From positions 310,001-374,000 of the forward strand of contig CABZDR010000001.1 in NCBI GenBank assembly GCA_902524535.1: a stretch of 64,000 bases of DNA, in the 5' to 3' direction. This DNA is from an uncultured Pelagibacteraceae bacterium. GTDB lineage: Bacteria > Pseudomonadota > Alphaproteobacteria > Pelagibacterales > Pelagibacteraceae. Below the pieces are notes generated by a model that did not search any database, was not told the DNA's origin, and was given only the letters and a program-made list of their open reading frames with translations. Below are positions 37,351-46,561 of this stretch, one piece after another. The position numbers and the translations under genes are program-made. The stretch's first letter is position 1, and each line of letters starts with the position of its first letter.

Positions 37351-39558
37351 ATGGAAAACAAAAAAACAAAACTTACTATTTCAGGCAAGATCAAAAAGAC
37401 CATTAATAAACTTGACACATCAAAATCTCAGAGCAAAAAAACGGTAATCATTGATCAACAATCAAAATCTTTTGGAAAATCAACAGGGAATAAGAATAGT
37501 GGATTTAAACAATCATCTAGTTTTAAAAAAGGAATTTCATCTAAAAATAATTTTTTTTCCAAATCGCAGCCTATAGCCAGTGATTTTGAAAGACGAAAAC
37601 TTGCAGAGCAAAGAGCAACTAAAAGATTAAAAGGTGATACAGATATCGAAAAAAAAACAAAACTTGGACCAAAGAAAAGAGAGTTGAAGCTAACAGTCTC
37701 TAGAGCTTTAAGTGATCAGATAGAGACGAGAGAAAGAAGTTTGGCATCAGTCAAAAGAGCAAGACAAAAAGAGCTCAAAAATGCAAATAAAGAGGAAAAT
37801 AAAGAGAATTTAAAACAAATCAAAAGAGACATAAATATTCCTGAAGCGATTACAGTAAGAGAGCTTGCAAATAGAATGGCTGAACAGTCTAGCAATGTCA
37901 TTAAATTTCTATTTGGTATGGGAGTTACGGTTACTATTAATCAAACTTTAGCAGCTGATACAGCAGAGTACTTAGTTAAAGAGTTTGGACATAATCCAAT
38001 TAGAGAAGAAAAGGCAGAGGAAATTATAAGCAAGATTAAAGCTGCAAGGACAGAAAATTTAAAAAATAGACCTCCTATTGTTACAGTTATGGGTCACGTA
38101 GATCATGGTAAAACCTCTGTATTAGATGTTCTAAGAAGTGCAAATGTAGTATCAGGAGAGTTTGGGGGCATCACACAACATATAGGTGCATACCAAATTG
38201 AGTCAAAATCAAATAAGCTAACTTTTATTGATACACCCGGTCATGCAGCATTTACTGAAATGAGAGCCAGAGGGTCAAAACTTACAGACATTGTGGTATT
38301 AGTTGTAGCCGCGGATGATGGAGTGAAACCTCAAACAGTTGAATCTATTAAGCATGCTAAAGCTGCAAATGTTCCAATTGTTGTTGCAATTAATAAATGT
38401 GATCTGCCAGAGGCAGATCCACAAAAAGTTAAAAATCAGTTATTAGAATATGAATTAATAGCTGAAGATTTATCTGGAGACACATTAATGGTTGAGATAT
38501 CTGCTAAAACAAAATTAAATTTAGATAAATTACTAGAGGCAATTATACTTCAAGCTGAAATTTTAGATTTAAAAACAGATTTTGAGTCTAAAGCTACTGG
38601 TATTGTTTTAGAATCTAAAATTGATGTTGGAAGAGGGCCAGTTGCAACAATTATTGTTACTGCCGGTACTCTCAAAAAGGGAGATTTTTTTGTAAGTGGT
38701 TTACGATGGGGAAAGGTTAGAGCAATAATTAATGATAAAGGACAAAATATTGATGAAGCATCACCATCTACACCAGTTGAGATATTAGGAATTAATGGTG
38801 CAGCTAAAGCAGGAGATGATTTTATCGTTCTTAATAATGAAAAAGAGGCTAAAAATTTAAGTCAAAATAGAGCTTATGAAAATAAAGATGGGAAAAATAT
38901 ATTAACATTTGCAACTCAAGACTCAGCTTTTACAGACAAATCAAGTGTGGAATTAAATTTAATAATTAAATCAGATGTACATGGTTCCTCAGAGGCAATT
39001 AAAAGTGCAATTAGTAAGATTGAACATGAAGAGGTCAAACCAAAAATTATTTTAGCAGATATTGGAATGGTTACAGAGACGGACGTAACTTTAGCAAAAG
39101 CTTCTAATGCTGTTTTAATAGCATTTAATGTCAAACCAAGTAAAGAGGCAAAAAAATTAGCAGAAAATGAGAGGATTAAAATTTCATCTTATAATATAAT
39201 ATATGAGGTACTAGATTATATAAAATCTAAAATGTCAGGTTTACTTACACCTGATATTCAGGAAAATATCACTGGAACAGCTCAGATTTTAGAAATATTT
39301 AAAGTTTCTGGTGCTGGTAAAGTTGCGGGCTCTAAAGTTATAGAGGGCGAAATTAATAGCAACTCAGATCTAAGAATAATTAGAGATGGTAATATTATTT
39401 TTACAGGTAAGGTTGGCTCTTTATTCAGAGAAAAAAATCAAGTAAAACAAGTTAGTAATGGGCAAGAATGTGGAATTACAGTCAAAGATTATGTAGATTT
39501 TCAAAAAAATGACACATTGGAGGCTTTTAATCTAACTTCAAAAGAAAGGTCGATTTAA
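37351..39558 (+). CDS. infB: InfB, translation initiation factor IF-2
   Basis: GTPase that positions initiator tRNA. A short, Lys-rich N-terminal region (shorter than in most alphaproteobacteria) precedes IF2_N (TVRELANRMAEQSSNVIKFL) and the G domain: GHVDHGKTSVLD (G1), DTPGHAAFTEMRARG (G3) and NKCDLPEAD (G4). Domains II, III and IV follow, with ILADIGMVTETDVTLA in domain III. 735 aa. ylxR, usually between nusA and infB, is absent. Its TAA overlaps the rbfA ATG by one base. Confidence 0.97.
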   Translation: MENKKTKLTISGKIKKTINKLDTSKSQSKKTVIIDQQSKSFGKSTGNKNSGFKQSSSFKKGISSKNNFFSKSQPIASDFERRKLAEQRATKRLKGDTDIEKKTKLGPKKRELKLTVSRALSDQIETRERSLASVKRARQKELKNANKEENKENLKQIKRDINIPEAITVRELANRMAEQSSNVIKFLFGMGVTVTINQTLAADTAEYLVKEFGHNPIREEKAEEIISKIKAARTENLKNRPPIVTVMGHVDHGKTSVLDVLRSANVVSGEFGGITQHIGAYQIESKSNKLTFIDTPGHAAFTEMRARGSKLTDIVVLVVAADDGVKPQTVESIKHAKAANVPIVVAINKCDLPEADPQKVKNQLLEYELIAEDLSGDTLMVEISAKTKLNLDKLLEAIILQAEILDLKTDFESKATGIVLESKIDVGRGPVATIIVTAGTLKKGDFFVSGLRWGKVRAIINDKGQNIDEASPSTPVEILGINGAAKAGDDFIVLNNEKEAKNLSQNRAYENKDGKNILTFATQDSAFTDKSSVELNLIIKSDVHGSSEAIKSAISKIEHEEVKPKIILADIGMVTETDVTLAKASNAVLIAFNVKPSKEAKKLAENERIKISSYNIIYEVLDYIKSKMSGLLTPDIQENITGTAQILEIFKVSGAGKVAGSKVIEGEINSNSDLRIIRDGNIIFTGKVGSLFREKNQVKQVSNGQECGITVKDYVDFQKNDTLEAFNLTSKERSI

Positions 39559-39926
39559 TGGCAGATAGATTGGGGAAACCAATGTCGCAAAGACAGTTAA
39601 GAGTTGGGGAAATGGTTAAACAAGCTTTAAGCATGATTTTTATTAAAAATGAAGCTAAAGTACCGAATTTAGAAACGAATAATATTACAGTCACTGAGGT
39701 ACGTATGAGTCAAGACTTGAAAATAGCTAAGGCATATGTCCTTCCTCTTGGTGGGAAAAATGCAGAGGAAACTATAAATATTTTGAAAGAATACTCATTT
39801 TTAATCAGAAAAATTTTATCTCAAAAAGTTGTAATGAAATTTTTACCAAAAATACTTTTCAGAAAAGATGAGTCTTTTGAATATGCTGAAAAAATAGAAA
39901 ATTTAATCAAACAATCAAATAAATAG
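39558..39926 (+). CDS. rbfA: RbfA, ribosome-binding factor A
   Basis: Cold-shock-associated 30S maturation factor. The 122-aa KH-like protein shows SQRQLRVGEMVKQALS and VTEVRMSQDLKIAKAYVLPLGG, typical of RbfA. It sits between infB (one-base overlap) and rpsO (12-bp gap). In most alphaproteobacteria truB lies between rbfA and rpsO; it is not here. Confidence 0.93.
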   Translation: MADRLGKPMSQRQLRVGEMVKQALSMIFIKNEAKVPNLETNNITVTEVRMSQDLKIAKAYVLPLGGKNAEETINILKEYSFLIRKILSQKVVMKFLPKILFRKDESFEYAEKIENLIKQSNK

Positions 39927-39938
39927 GAAAAATAAAAT

Positions 39939-40187
39939 ATGAATAAAAAAGCTCAAGATTTAGCAATGCATGAAAAAGACACTGGATCGTCAGAAATTCA
40001 AATTGCTTTGTTAACAGAAAAAATTGAAACGCTTTCAAAACATATAAAACAATTCAAAAAAGATAAACATTCATCTGTTGGATTATTGAGAGCGGTCAAT
40101 AGAAGAAAAAAATTGTTAGACTATCTTAAAAGAAATAAAATAGACTCTTACAAGAATGTCCTGTCGAAATTGAATTTGAGAAAATAA
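39939..40187 (+). CDS. rpsO: 30S ribosomal protein S15
   Basis: Primary 16S rRNA binding protein of the central domain. The 82-aa sequence has the conserved HEKDTGSSEIQIALLTEKIE, HSSVGLLRAVNRRKKLLDYL and KNVLSKLNLRK; the usual length is 89, and here the extreme N-terminus is shorter. Located between rbfA and pnp as in most Proteobacteria. Confidence 0.97.
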   Translation: MNKKAQDLAMHEKDTGSSEIQIALLTEKIETLSKHIKQFKKDKHSSVGLLRAVNRRKKLLDYLKRNKIDSYKNVLSKLNLRK

Positions 40188-40244
40188 GCGTCAAGATAGA
40201 TAGAACGTAATGGAACGAAAAAAACGAAACGAAATGGAAATGAA

Positions 40245-42317
40245 ATGTTTAAATTATATAAAAAGGAAGTTGAAGTAGCAGGAAAGAAGATAAGTTTAGA
40301 AACTGGCAAAGTAGCAAGACAGGCAGACGGAGCAATCATCGCAACATGTGGGGAGACAGTGGTTTTAGCAACAGTCGTTGGAGCAAAAAAAGTAAATCCA
40401 GATATAGATTACTTTCCATTATCTGTAAATTATCAGGAAAAATATTATGCTGCAGGAAAAATTCCTGGTGGATACTTTAAAAGAGAAGCAAGACCAACTG
40501 AAAGTGAAACATTAATCTCAAGATTAATTGATAGACCGATCAGACCGTTGTTTCCTGATGAATTTAAAAATGAGGTTCAGTTGTTACCAACTGTAATTTC
40601 TTATGATAAAGAAAATGAAGCAGATATTTTATCAATTATTGCATCCTCTGCAGCTTTAGCTATATCAGGAATGCCATTCTTGGGTCCTGTTGGAGCTTCT
40701 AGAGTTGGATATATCGATGGTAAATATGTTTTGAATCCGTCAAAAAATGAACTTGAAAAATCAAAATTAGATTTAGTTGTTGCTGGTACAAAAGATGCTG
40801 TGCTTATGGTTGAGTCCGAGGCGAGTGGATTAACTGAGGAAGAAATGTTAAATGCAGTTAAATTTGGTCATGAAAGTTTTATTCCAGTGATTCAAATGAT
40901 AGAGGAATTGGCTAAAGAATGCAGAAAACCTGAATGGACTGTTGAAAAGAAAGACCTATCTGAAGTTAAAAAGAAACTTGAAGAAACTTTTACAGAAGAT
41001 CTTAAAAAAGCATTTGCTACTAGAGACAAACAAGACAGATCAAATCAAATTTCAGAAATTACCGATAAAGCTAAAAAACTTTATGAGGAAAATGAGAACT
41101 ACACTGATCTTGATGTGAACTCTGAACTAAAAAATCTTGAAAAGACAATTGTGAGAACAGATATTTTAAAAAATAAAAATAGAATAGATGGTAGAGGACT
41201 ATCTGATGTCAGACCTATTTCTTGCGAAGTTGGTATTTTACCTAGAACGCATGGATCTGCTTTATTTACCAGAGGGGAAACGCAAGCAATTGTAACAGCT
41301 ACTTTAGGTACATCTGATGATGAACAACGAATTGAAAGTTTAGATGGATTACAAAGAGAAAGGTTTATGCTTCATTATAATTTTCCACCTTTTTCAGTAG
41401 GAGAAACTGGAAGAATTGGAACAGGTAGAAGAGAAATAGGACATGGTAAATTAGCGTGGAGAGCTATTCACTCGTCATTGCCATCAAAAGAAGCATTTCC
41501 TTACACATTTAGAGTAGTTTCCGAAATTACAGAGTCTAACGGTTCATCCTCAATGGCTACTGTTTGTGGAACTTCACTTGCATTAATGGATGCAGGAGTA
41601 CCAATTAAAGAACCAGTTGCAGGTATTGCAATGGGGTTAATCAAAGAGGGTGATGATTTTAGTGTCCTATCAGACATTTTAGGTGATGAAGATCATTTAG
41701 GTGATATGGACTTCAAAGTTGCTGGAACCAAAGATGGAATTACTTCTCTACAAATGGATATCAAAATTACAGGAATAACATTTGAAATAATGGAACAGGC
41801 ATTAAGTCAAGCCAAAGATGGAAGAGTTCATATTTTAGGTGAAATGAATAAAGCATTATCAGCTTCAAGATCTGATGTTGGAAAACATACTCCAAAAATG
41901 GAAAAGATAAATGTCGATAAAAAAGATATTGCAGCTGTAATTGGAAAAGGTGGCGCAACCATAAGAGAAATAGTTGAAAAATCAGGTGCAAAAGTGGATG
42001 TAAATGATGAAGGTGTGGTAACAGTTGCTGCTCCAGACGAACAGTCAAGAAACACCGCAATGCAGATGATTAAAGACATCACAGCAAAAGCTGAATTAAA
42101 TAAGATTTATTCAGGAAAAGTTATGAAGATTATGGAGTTTGGTGCATTTGTTAATTTTTTAGGTAAACAAGATGGACTTGTCCATATTTCAGAACTTGCA
42201 GATAAACGAGTTGCTAAGGTTACTGATATTGTAAAAGAGGGAGATGAGGTTAAAGTTAAAGTAATTGGTTTTGATAGAGGAAAAGTTAAACTTTCTATGA
42301 AACAAGCGAATCAGTAA
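40245..42317 (+). CDS. pnp: PNPase, polynucleotide phosphorylase
   Basis: 3'-5' phosphorolytic exoribonuclease of the degradosome. Two RNase PH domains (first with [20 protein letters not shown]; second with [16 protein letters not shown] and [20 protein letters not shown]) are linked by the helical domain and followed by KH ([14 protein letters not shown]) and S1 ([18 protein letters not shown]) domains. At 690 aa it is near the usual length. The 57-bp leader is purine-rich with ACGAA repeats and contains a 22-codon frame overlapping the start. Confidence 0.97.
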   Translation: MFKLYKKEVEVAGKKISLETGKVARQADGAIIATCGETVVLATVVGAKKVNPDIDYFPLSVNYQEKYYAAGKIPGGYFKREARPTESETLISRLIDRPIRPLFPDEFKNEVQLLPTVISYDKENEADILSIIASSAALAISGMPFLGPVGASRVGYIDGKYVLNPSKNELEKSKLDLVVAGTKDAVLMVESEASGLTEEEMLNAVKFGHESFIPVIQMIEELAKECRKPEWTVEKKDLSEVKKKLEETFTEDLKKAFATRDKQDRSNQISEITDKAKKLYEENENYTDLDVNSELKNLEKTIVRTDILKNKNRIDGRGLSDVRPISCEVGILPRTHGSALFTRGETQAIVTATLGTSDDEQRIESLDGLQRERFMLHYNFPPFSVGETGRIGTGRREIGHGKLAWRAIHSSLPSKEAFPYTFRVVSEITESNGSSSMATVCGTSLALMDAGVPIKEPVAGIAMGLIKEGDDFSVLSDILGDEDHLGDMDFKVAGTKDGITSLQMDIKITGITFEIMEQALSQAKDGRVHILGEMNKALSASRSDVGKHTPKMEKINVDKKDIAAVIGKGGATIREIVEKSGAKVDVNDEGVVTVAAPDEQSRNTAMQMIKDITAKAELNKIYSGKVMKIMEFGAFVNFLGKQDGLVHISELADKRVAKVTDIVKEGDEVKVKVIGFDRGKVKLSMKQANQ

Positions 42318-42386
42318 TTAAAAACTATTATTTAATTTTTATAATTAGATTTATCAGAATTGTTTTAATTTTGTTTTTTTTTCATT

Positions 42387-43463
42387 ATGAATAAATCTTA
42401 TTTAGATCAATTAGACGTATTTAGAGCGCTCGCCGCACTTAGCGTATGTGCAGTTCATTTCTCATATAATTCAATTTTTCATATATATTTTAAACAAGCA
42501 TTGTTTGTTCAATTCTTTTTTACTTTAAGTGGTTTCGTAATTTATCTTAATTATCATGATCAAAATTTTAATATTTCAAAAATAAAAAAGTTTATGTTAA
42601 AAAGATTTTTTAGGTTATATCCTTTACATTTATTTTTTTTATTATGTTTCCTTTCGATTGAGTTTTTGAAATATTTTTTAAGTACCAATTATGGATTAGA
42701 AGTAAATAATAAACCTTTTCAATTGAATAATATTAGTAACTTTTTTTTGCATTTATTTTTTTTACAACATTATGCTGATCAATATTCTTTTAATGGGCCT
42801 GCCTGGTCAATTTCTGTAGAGATGTTTTTGTATTTTACTTTTTCATTAATAATATTTTTCAATAATAAATATTTTTTAATACTTCCAATAATGTTTGTTA
42901 TTTTATTTTTAATTTTTTTAAATGATAATTATGGTGCAGGTTATTTTCACAATGCTTTTTATTCTGGCCTATATTCTTTTTCTTTGGGATGTATTTTTTG
43001 TAATTTTTATTTAAAGAATAAGAATTTTTTTAAAAGTATAATTTTTAATATATTTTATTTTATTTTTTTATCATTATTTTTAGCAGAATTGTTTGGATAT
43101 AAAATACTCTTCAATTTAGGTTACAATTATATTTATTCAATATTCTTTGGATTAATAATTTATTTGTCATGTTTTTTAAATAAAAATTTTTTTTTATACA
43201 AGATATTTTTTAATAGGTTTTTTATTTTTCTAGGAAAAATTAGTTACAGCATATACTTAGGACATTTATTAATTTTTTTTCTTATGAATAATTTTTTAAG
43301 ATTTGTTATTGATTACCCAACCTTAGTTTCTTCTGAAGGCGTAGTATTTCTAAAACTAACTGTTTTTGAATCAAATTTGTTTACATTGTTTGCTTATTTG
43401 TTAACAATCATATTTGCTAATTATACCTATAAATTTATTGAGATTAGATATTACAAAAAGTAA
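42387..43463 (+). CDS. Membrane acyltransferase (acyltransferase_3/OafA family)
   Basis: A 358-aa polytopic protein with about ten hydrophobic segments. The family signature opens the protein: LDVFRALAALSVCAVHFSYN, with the conserved His; a later FNGPAWSISVEMFLYF and FLGKISYSIYLGHLLI complete the pattern. Such enzymes O-acylate lipopolysaccharide, exopolysaccharide or other surface glycans. It stands alone between pnp and fabI, is more AT-rich (many TTT/TTA/AAT codons) than its neighbours, and is not part of the conserved order. Likely accessory, perhaps a phage-receptor modifier, by inference. Confidence 0.88.
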   Translation: MNKSYLDQLDVFRALAALSVCAVHFSYNSIFHIYFKQALFVQFFFTLSGFVIYLNYHDQNFNISKIKKFMLKRFFRLYPLHLFFLLCFLSIEFLKYFLSTNYGLEVNNKPFQLNNISNFFLHLFFLQHYADQYSFNGPAWSISVEMFLYFTFSLIIFFNNKYFLILPIMFVILFLIFLNDNYGAGYFHNAFYSGLYSFSLGCIFCNFYLKNKNFFKSIIFNIFYFIFLSLFLAELFGYKILFNLGYNYIYSIFFGLIIYLSCFLNKNFFLYKIFFNRFFIFLGKISYSIYLGHLLIFFLMNNFLRFVIDYPTLVSSEGVVFLKLTVFESNLFTLFAYLLTIIFANYTYKFIEIRYYKK

Positions 43464-43466
43464 AGA

Positions 43467-44258
43467 TTATTGATTTGTAAAATTTTTTGGGTCTGGCATT
43501 CCAACTTTATTGTATCCTGCATCAACATAGTGTATTTCACCTGTAACTCCTTTTGCAAGATCACTTAAAAGATATAATGCAGAATTTCCTACATCATGAA
43601 TATCTACATTCCTCTTCAAGAATGAGTGGTCTTCATTCCATTTGTATAAGAATTTTGCATCACCAATAGCGGAAGCTGCTAAGGTTTTAATTGGTCCAGC
43701 ACTAATAGCATTTACTCTCACACCTTTAGCACCTAAATCTCTTGCAAGATATTTTACACTTGCTTCTAGAGCAGATTTACACACTCCCATTACATTATAA
43801 TTCGGAATAGCTTTAGTAGACTCGTAAGTTAAAGTTAACATGCTCCCACCTTTTTTCATTACTTTAGAGGCTTCTTTTGCAACTTCGGTAAATGAAAAAC
43901 ATGAAATTAACATACTTCTTAAAAAATTTTCTCTAGTTGTATTTAAGTATTCGCCCGATAATTCTGATTTATCTGAAAATGCTACTGCATGAACCACAAA
44001 ATCAATTTCACCCCATTGAGATTTAATATTTTCAAATAATTTTACCACTTCCTCTTTTTTTTCAACATCACAACTAAATGTAACTTTTGAATTCAATTTT
44101 TCTGCTAAAGGAATAACCCTTTTTTTTAAAGCATCTCCTAAATATGTGAAAGCGAGATCAGCACCAGCCTCAGCTAATTTTTGTGAAATACCCCACGCAA
44201 TTGATCGCTCGTTGGCAACACCCATGATCAATCCTCTTTTACCTTTCATTAAACTCAT
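43467..44258 (-). CDS. fabI: FabI, enoyl-ACP reductase (NADH)
   Basis: Last step of fatty-acid elongation. The SDR-type protein shows GVANERSIAWGISQKLAEAG at the cofactor site and the catalytic Tyr-x6-Lys in PNYNVMGVCKSALE. At 263 aa it is standard length, ending GMPDPKN. Third gene of the fabA-fabB-fabI operon with 0-3 bp gaps, a conserved alphaproteobacterial arrangement. Confidence 0.96.
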   Translation of the reverse strand: MSLMKGKRGLIMGVANERSIAWGISQKLAEAGADLAFTYLGDALKKRVIPLAEKLNSKVTFSCDVEKKEEVVKLFENIKSQWGEIDFVVHAVAFSDKSELSGEYLNTTRENFLRSMLISCFSFTEVAKEASKVMKKGGSMLTLTYESTKAIPNYNVMGVCKSALEASVKYLARDLGAKGVRVNAISAGPIKTLAASAIGDAKFLYKWNEDHSFLKRNVDIHDVGNSALYLLSDLAKGVTGEIHYVDAGYNKVGMPDPKNFTNQ

Positions 44259-44261
44259 TAA

Positions 44262-45473
44262 TTAAACCTTTTCAAAAATTAAAGCAGCATTAGTTCCACC
44301 AAAACCAAAACTATTAGACATAACTGTATTTAATGTTATTTCAGTTTCTGTTTTTGCAACTATTGGAAATTTTTTAGCTTCTTCATCCATTTCATTTATA
44401 TTCGCTGATCCAGCAATAAAATTATTTTTCATCATAATTAAACAATAAATTGCCTCATGTACTGAAGCAGCGCCCAATGGGTGACCTGATAAAGATTTTG
44501 TTGAACTTATTTTTGGAATATTTTCTCCAAAAGTATCTTTCACTGCATTTAGCTCTGTGATGTCCCCAACAGGAGTAGAAGTCCCATGAGTATTTATATA
44601 ATCAATTTTATTTCTAGCTGTTGCCATAGCCATTTTCATACATCTTACAGCTCCCTCACCCGATGGAGCTACCATATCGTATCCATCTGAAGTTGCTCCA
44701 TAACCAGTTAATTCAGCGTATATTTTAGCTCCTCTAGCTTTAGCATGTTCGTATTCCTCAAGAACCAGAACTCCAGCTCCCCCCGCGATTACAAATCCAT
44801 CTCTCGTTTTATCATATGCTCTAGAGGCTGTTTCAGGAGTTTCATTGTACTTAGATGACAATGCAGTCATAGCATCAAACATAGCTGTCATGGCCCAGTG
44901 TATTTCTTCACTCCCTCCTGCAAAAACAATATCTTGTTTCCCCATTTGAATTAATTCCATTGAATTGCCAATACAGTGACCACTGGTGGCGCATGCAGAA
45001 CTCATTGTATAGTTTGTTCCTTTAATTTTAAATGGAACAGCCAAGGTCGCTGATGCCGTGCTTGCCATAGTTCTTGGAACTATAAAAGGACCCATTAATT
45101 TTGGAGTTTTTGCTCTTGTTTTATCTGCAGCTAAAATCACATTTTCAATTGATGGTCCTCCAGAACCCATAACAATCCCAGTCATAAAATTACTCACTTC
45201 TTTTTCATCTAAACCAGAATCTTTAATTGCTTCTTTCATTGCTATATAATTATAAGCGGAACCTGAACCCATAAATCGGATTGTTTTTCTATCTATATGA
45301 TCTTCGAGTTTAATATTTGGTTTTCCGTGTACGTGACTTTTTAAATTATGTTCTTTATATTCTTTAGCAAAAGAAATACCCGATTTTGAGTTGAATAATG
45401 ACCGATAGACTTCTTCTTGATTATTCCCTAAACAAGATACTACACCCAGTCCCGTAATTACGACTCTTCTCAT
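44262..45473 (-). CDS. fabB: FabB, beta-ketoacyl-ACP synthase I
   Basis: Condensing enzyme needed for unsaturated fatty acids. The active-site Cys is in [13 protein letters not shown], and the two catalytic His in [11 protein letters not shown] and [13 protein letters not shown]; the [12 protein letters not shown] motif closes the protein. 403 aa. One-base overlap with the fabA stop. Together with FabA it implies the anaerobic unsaturated fatty-acid pathway. Confidence 0.95.
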   Translation of the reverse strand: MRRVVITGLGVVSCLGNNQEEVYRSLFNSKSGISFAKEYKEHNLKSHVHGKPNIKLEDHIDRKTIRFMGSGSAYNYIAMKEAIKDSGLDEKEVSNFMTGIVMGSGGPSIENVILAADKTRAKTPKLMGPFIVPRTMASTASATLAVPFKIKGTNYTMSSACATSGHCIGNSMELIQMGKQDIVFAGGSEEIHWAMTAMFDAMTALSSKYNETPETASRAYDKTRDGFVIAGGAGVLVLEEYEHAKARGAKIYAELTGYGATSDGYDMVAPSGEGAVRCMKMAMATARNKIDYINTHGTSTPVGDITELNAVKDTFGENIPKISSTKSLSGHPLGAASVHEAIYCLIMMKNNFIAGSANINEMDEEAKKFPIVAKTETEITLNTVMSNSFGFGGTNAALIFEKV

Positions 45474-45973
45474 TATTTAAATAATCCTACCTTTAAATTA
45501 TCTGCTGAATATATTTTTTTTTCATCCGCTAGTACCACTCCATTCGCAAGACCAACTGTTGTACCTCCAGGTGACATAATTTTTTTCATGTCAATTTCAT
45601 ATTTTACTAATTTTACATTTTGTAAAACTTCCCCTGTAAACTTTACCGTTCCAACACCTAAGGCCCTTCCTTTTCCTGGATTTCCAATCCAGCCCAAATA
45701 AAAACCCACTAATTGCCACATAGCGTCCAAACCAAGACATCCAGGCATTACTGGATCCTCCTTAAAATGACAATCGAAAAACCATAGGTTCTTTTTTATT
45801 TCAAGCTCAGCCTTTAACGAACCTTTTCTAAAAGCACCCTCATTATCATTAATTTCAGTAATTCTATCAAACATGAGCATTGGTGGAAGTGGTAATTTTG
45901 CATTCCCTGGTCCAAATAATTTACCCTCTCCACAATTTATAAGTTCATTGTACGAGTAGGAATTTTTTTTCAT
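45473..45973 (-). CDS. fabA: FabA, 3-hydroxydecanoyl-ACP dehydratase/isomerase
   Basis: Dehydrates and isomerises 3-hydroxydecanoyl-ACP, the branch point to unsaturated fatty acids. The catalytic His and Asp are in [22 protein letters not shown]. At 166 aa the length is normal. First gene of fabA-fabB-fabI. It is divergent from the irr-like gene across 94 bp that hold an Irr-box-like palindrome. Confidence 0.96.
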   Translation of the reverse strand: MKKNSYSYNELINCGEGKLFGPGNAKLPLPPMLMFDRITEINDNEGAFRKGSLKAELEIKKNLWFFDCHFKEDPVMPGCLGLDAMWQLVGFYLGWIGNPGKGRALGVGTVKFTGEVLQNVKLVKYEIDMKKIMSPGGTTVGLANGVVLADEKKIYSADNLKVGLFK

Positions 45974-46032
45974 AAAATTGAGTATTCTTATTTACTTGAT
46001 TTTACCACTATATAATATAAATTTAGTAATAG

Positions 46033-46049
46033 TTTAGAATAATTTTAAT
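46033..46049. promoter_or_regulatory. Irr-box (ICE)-like palindrome upstream of irr
   Basis: TTTAGAATAATTTTAAT matches the alphaproteobacterial iron-control-element consensus TTTAGAA-N3-TTCTAAA at 12 of 14 defined positions (first arm perfect). It lies 18 bp before the irr GTG in the fabA-irr divergent region, suggesting autoregulation. The AT background tempers confidence; the similar site before katG strengthens it. Confidence 0.5.
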
Positions 46050-46067
46050 TAATAATACGAATTTATT

Positions 46068-46466
46068 GTGAAATATATTGAAAAATTAAGAAATTCTGGA
46101 TTACGTCCTACCAAACAAAGACTTCAGATATGTGAGGTACTATTTAACTCAGAAAAAACATTTCATTTTACCATCAACGAGCTGGATCAGAAAATAAAGA
46201 AACAAGTAAGTGATAAAATTTCTCTAGCAACAATTTATAACACTGTACACGCTTTTGAAAAAAAAGGGTATTTAAAACAAATACCTATAAACTCAAATCA
46301 AACTTATTTTGATACAAATATTTCTGACCACCATCATTTTTATGATTTAAAAGAGGAAAAATTGATAGACTTAGAAAATGCTGATGTTGGTCCAATTAAC
46401 ATTTTAAAAAAAATCAACGGAAAAAAAATTAAATCCGTTGAGGTTCTTGTAAAGTTAGAAGACTAA
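46068..46466 (+). CDS. irr: Irr-type Fur-superfamily iron regulator
   Basis: A 132-aa Fur-family protein: SGLRPTKQRLQICEVLF and ISLATIYNTVHAFEKKGYL form the winged helix, and SDHHHFYDLKEEKLIDLEN carries the HHH motif of Irr in place of the Fur Cys sites. Irr senses haem/iron status and in alphaproteobacteria acts when iron is low. Adjacency to fabA-fabB-fabI is the classic alphaproteobacterial irr neighbourhood. The start is GTG at 46068. The N-terminal haem-regulatory Cys motif of Bradyrhizobium Irr is absent. Confidence 0.88.
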   Translation: MKYIEKLRNSGLRPTKQRLQICEVLFNSEKTFHFTINELDQKIKKQVSDKISLATIYNTVHAFEKKGYLKQIPINSNQTYFDTNISDHHHFYDLKEEKLIDLENADVGPINILKKINGKKIKSVEVLVKLED

Positions 46467-46503
46467 TTTTTGTAGTTATAATTCAAGCGTCATTTTAAAC
46501 CAA

Positions 46504-46530
46504 TTGACACCTTTTTAGAATCATTATAAA
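46504..46530 (+). promoter_or_regulatory. katG promoter region with overlapping Irr-box-like site
   Basis: TTGACA at 46504-46509 is a perfect -35 hexamer; TATAAA at 46525-46530 (15-bp spacer) or TAAACT at 46527-46532 (17-bp) can serve as -10. The palindrome TTTAGAATCATTATAAA (46514-46530) matches TTTAGAA-N3-TTCTAAA at 13 of 14 defined positions and covers the spacer and the -10. A regulator bound there would block polymerase, so repression of katG by Irr under iron limitation is the simplest reading (inference). Confidence 0.65.
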
Positions 46531-46561
46531 CTAGTAAAATCTAATAAACATAGGGGAATTA

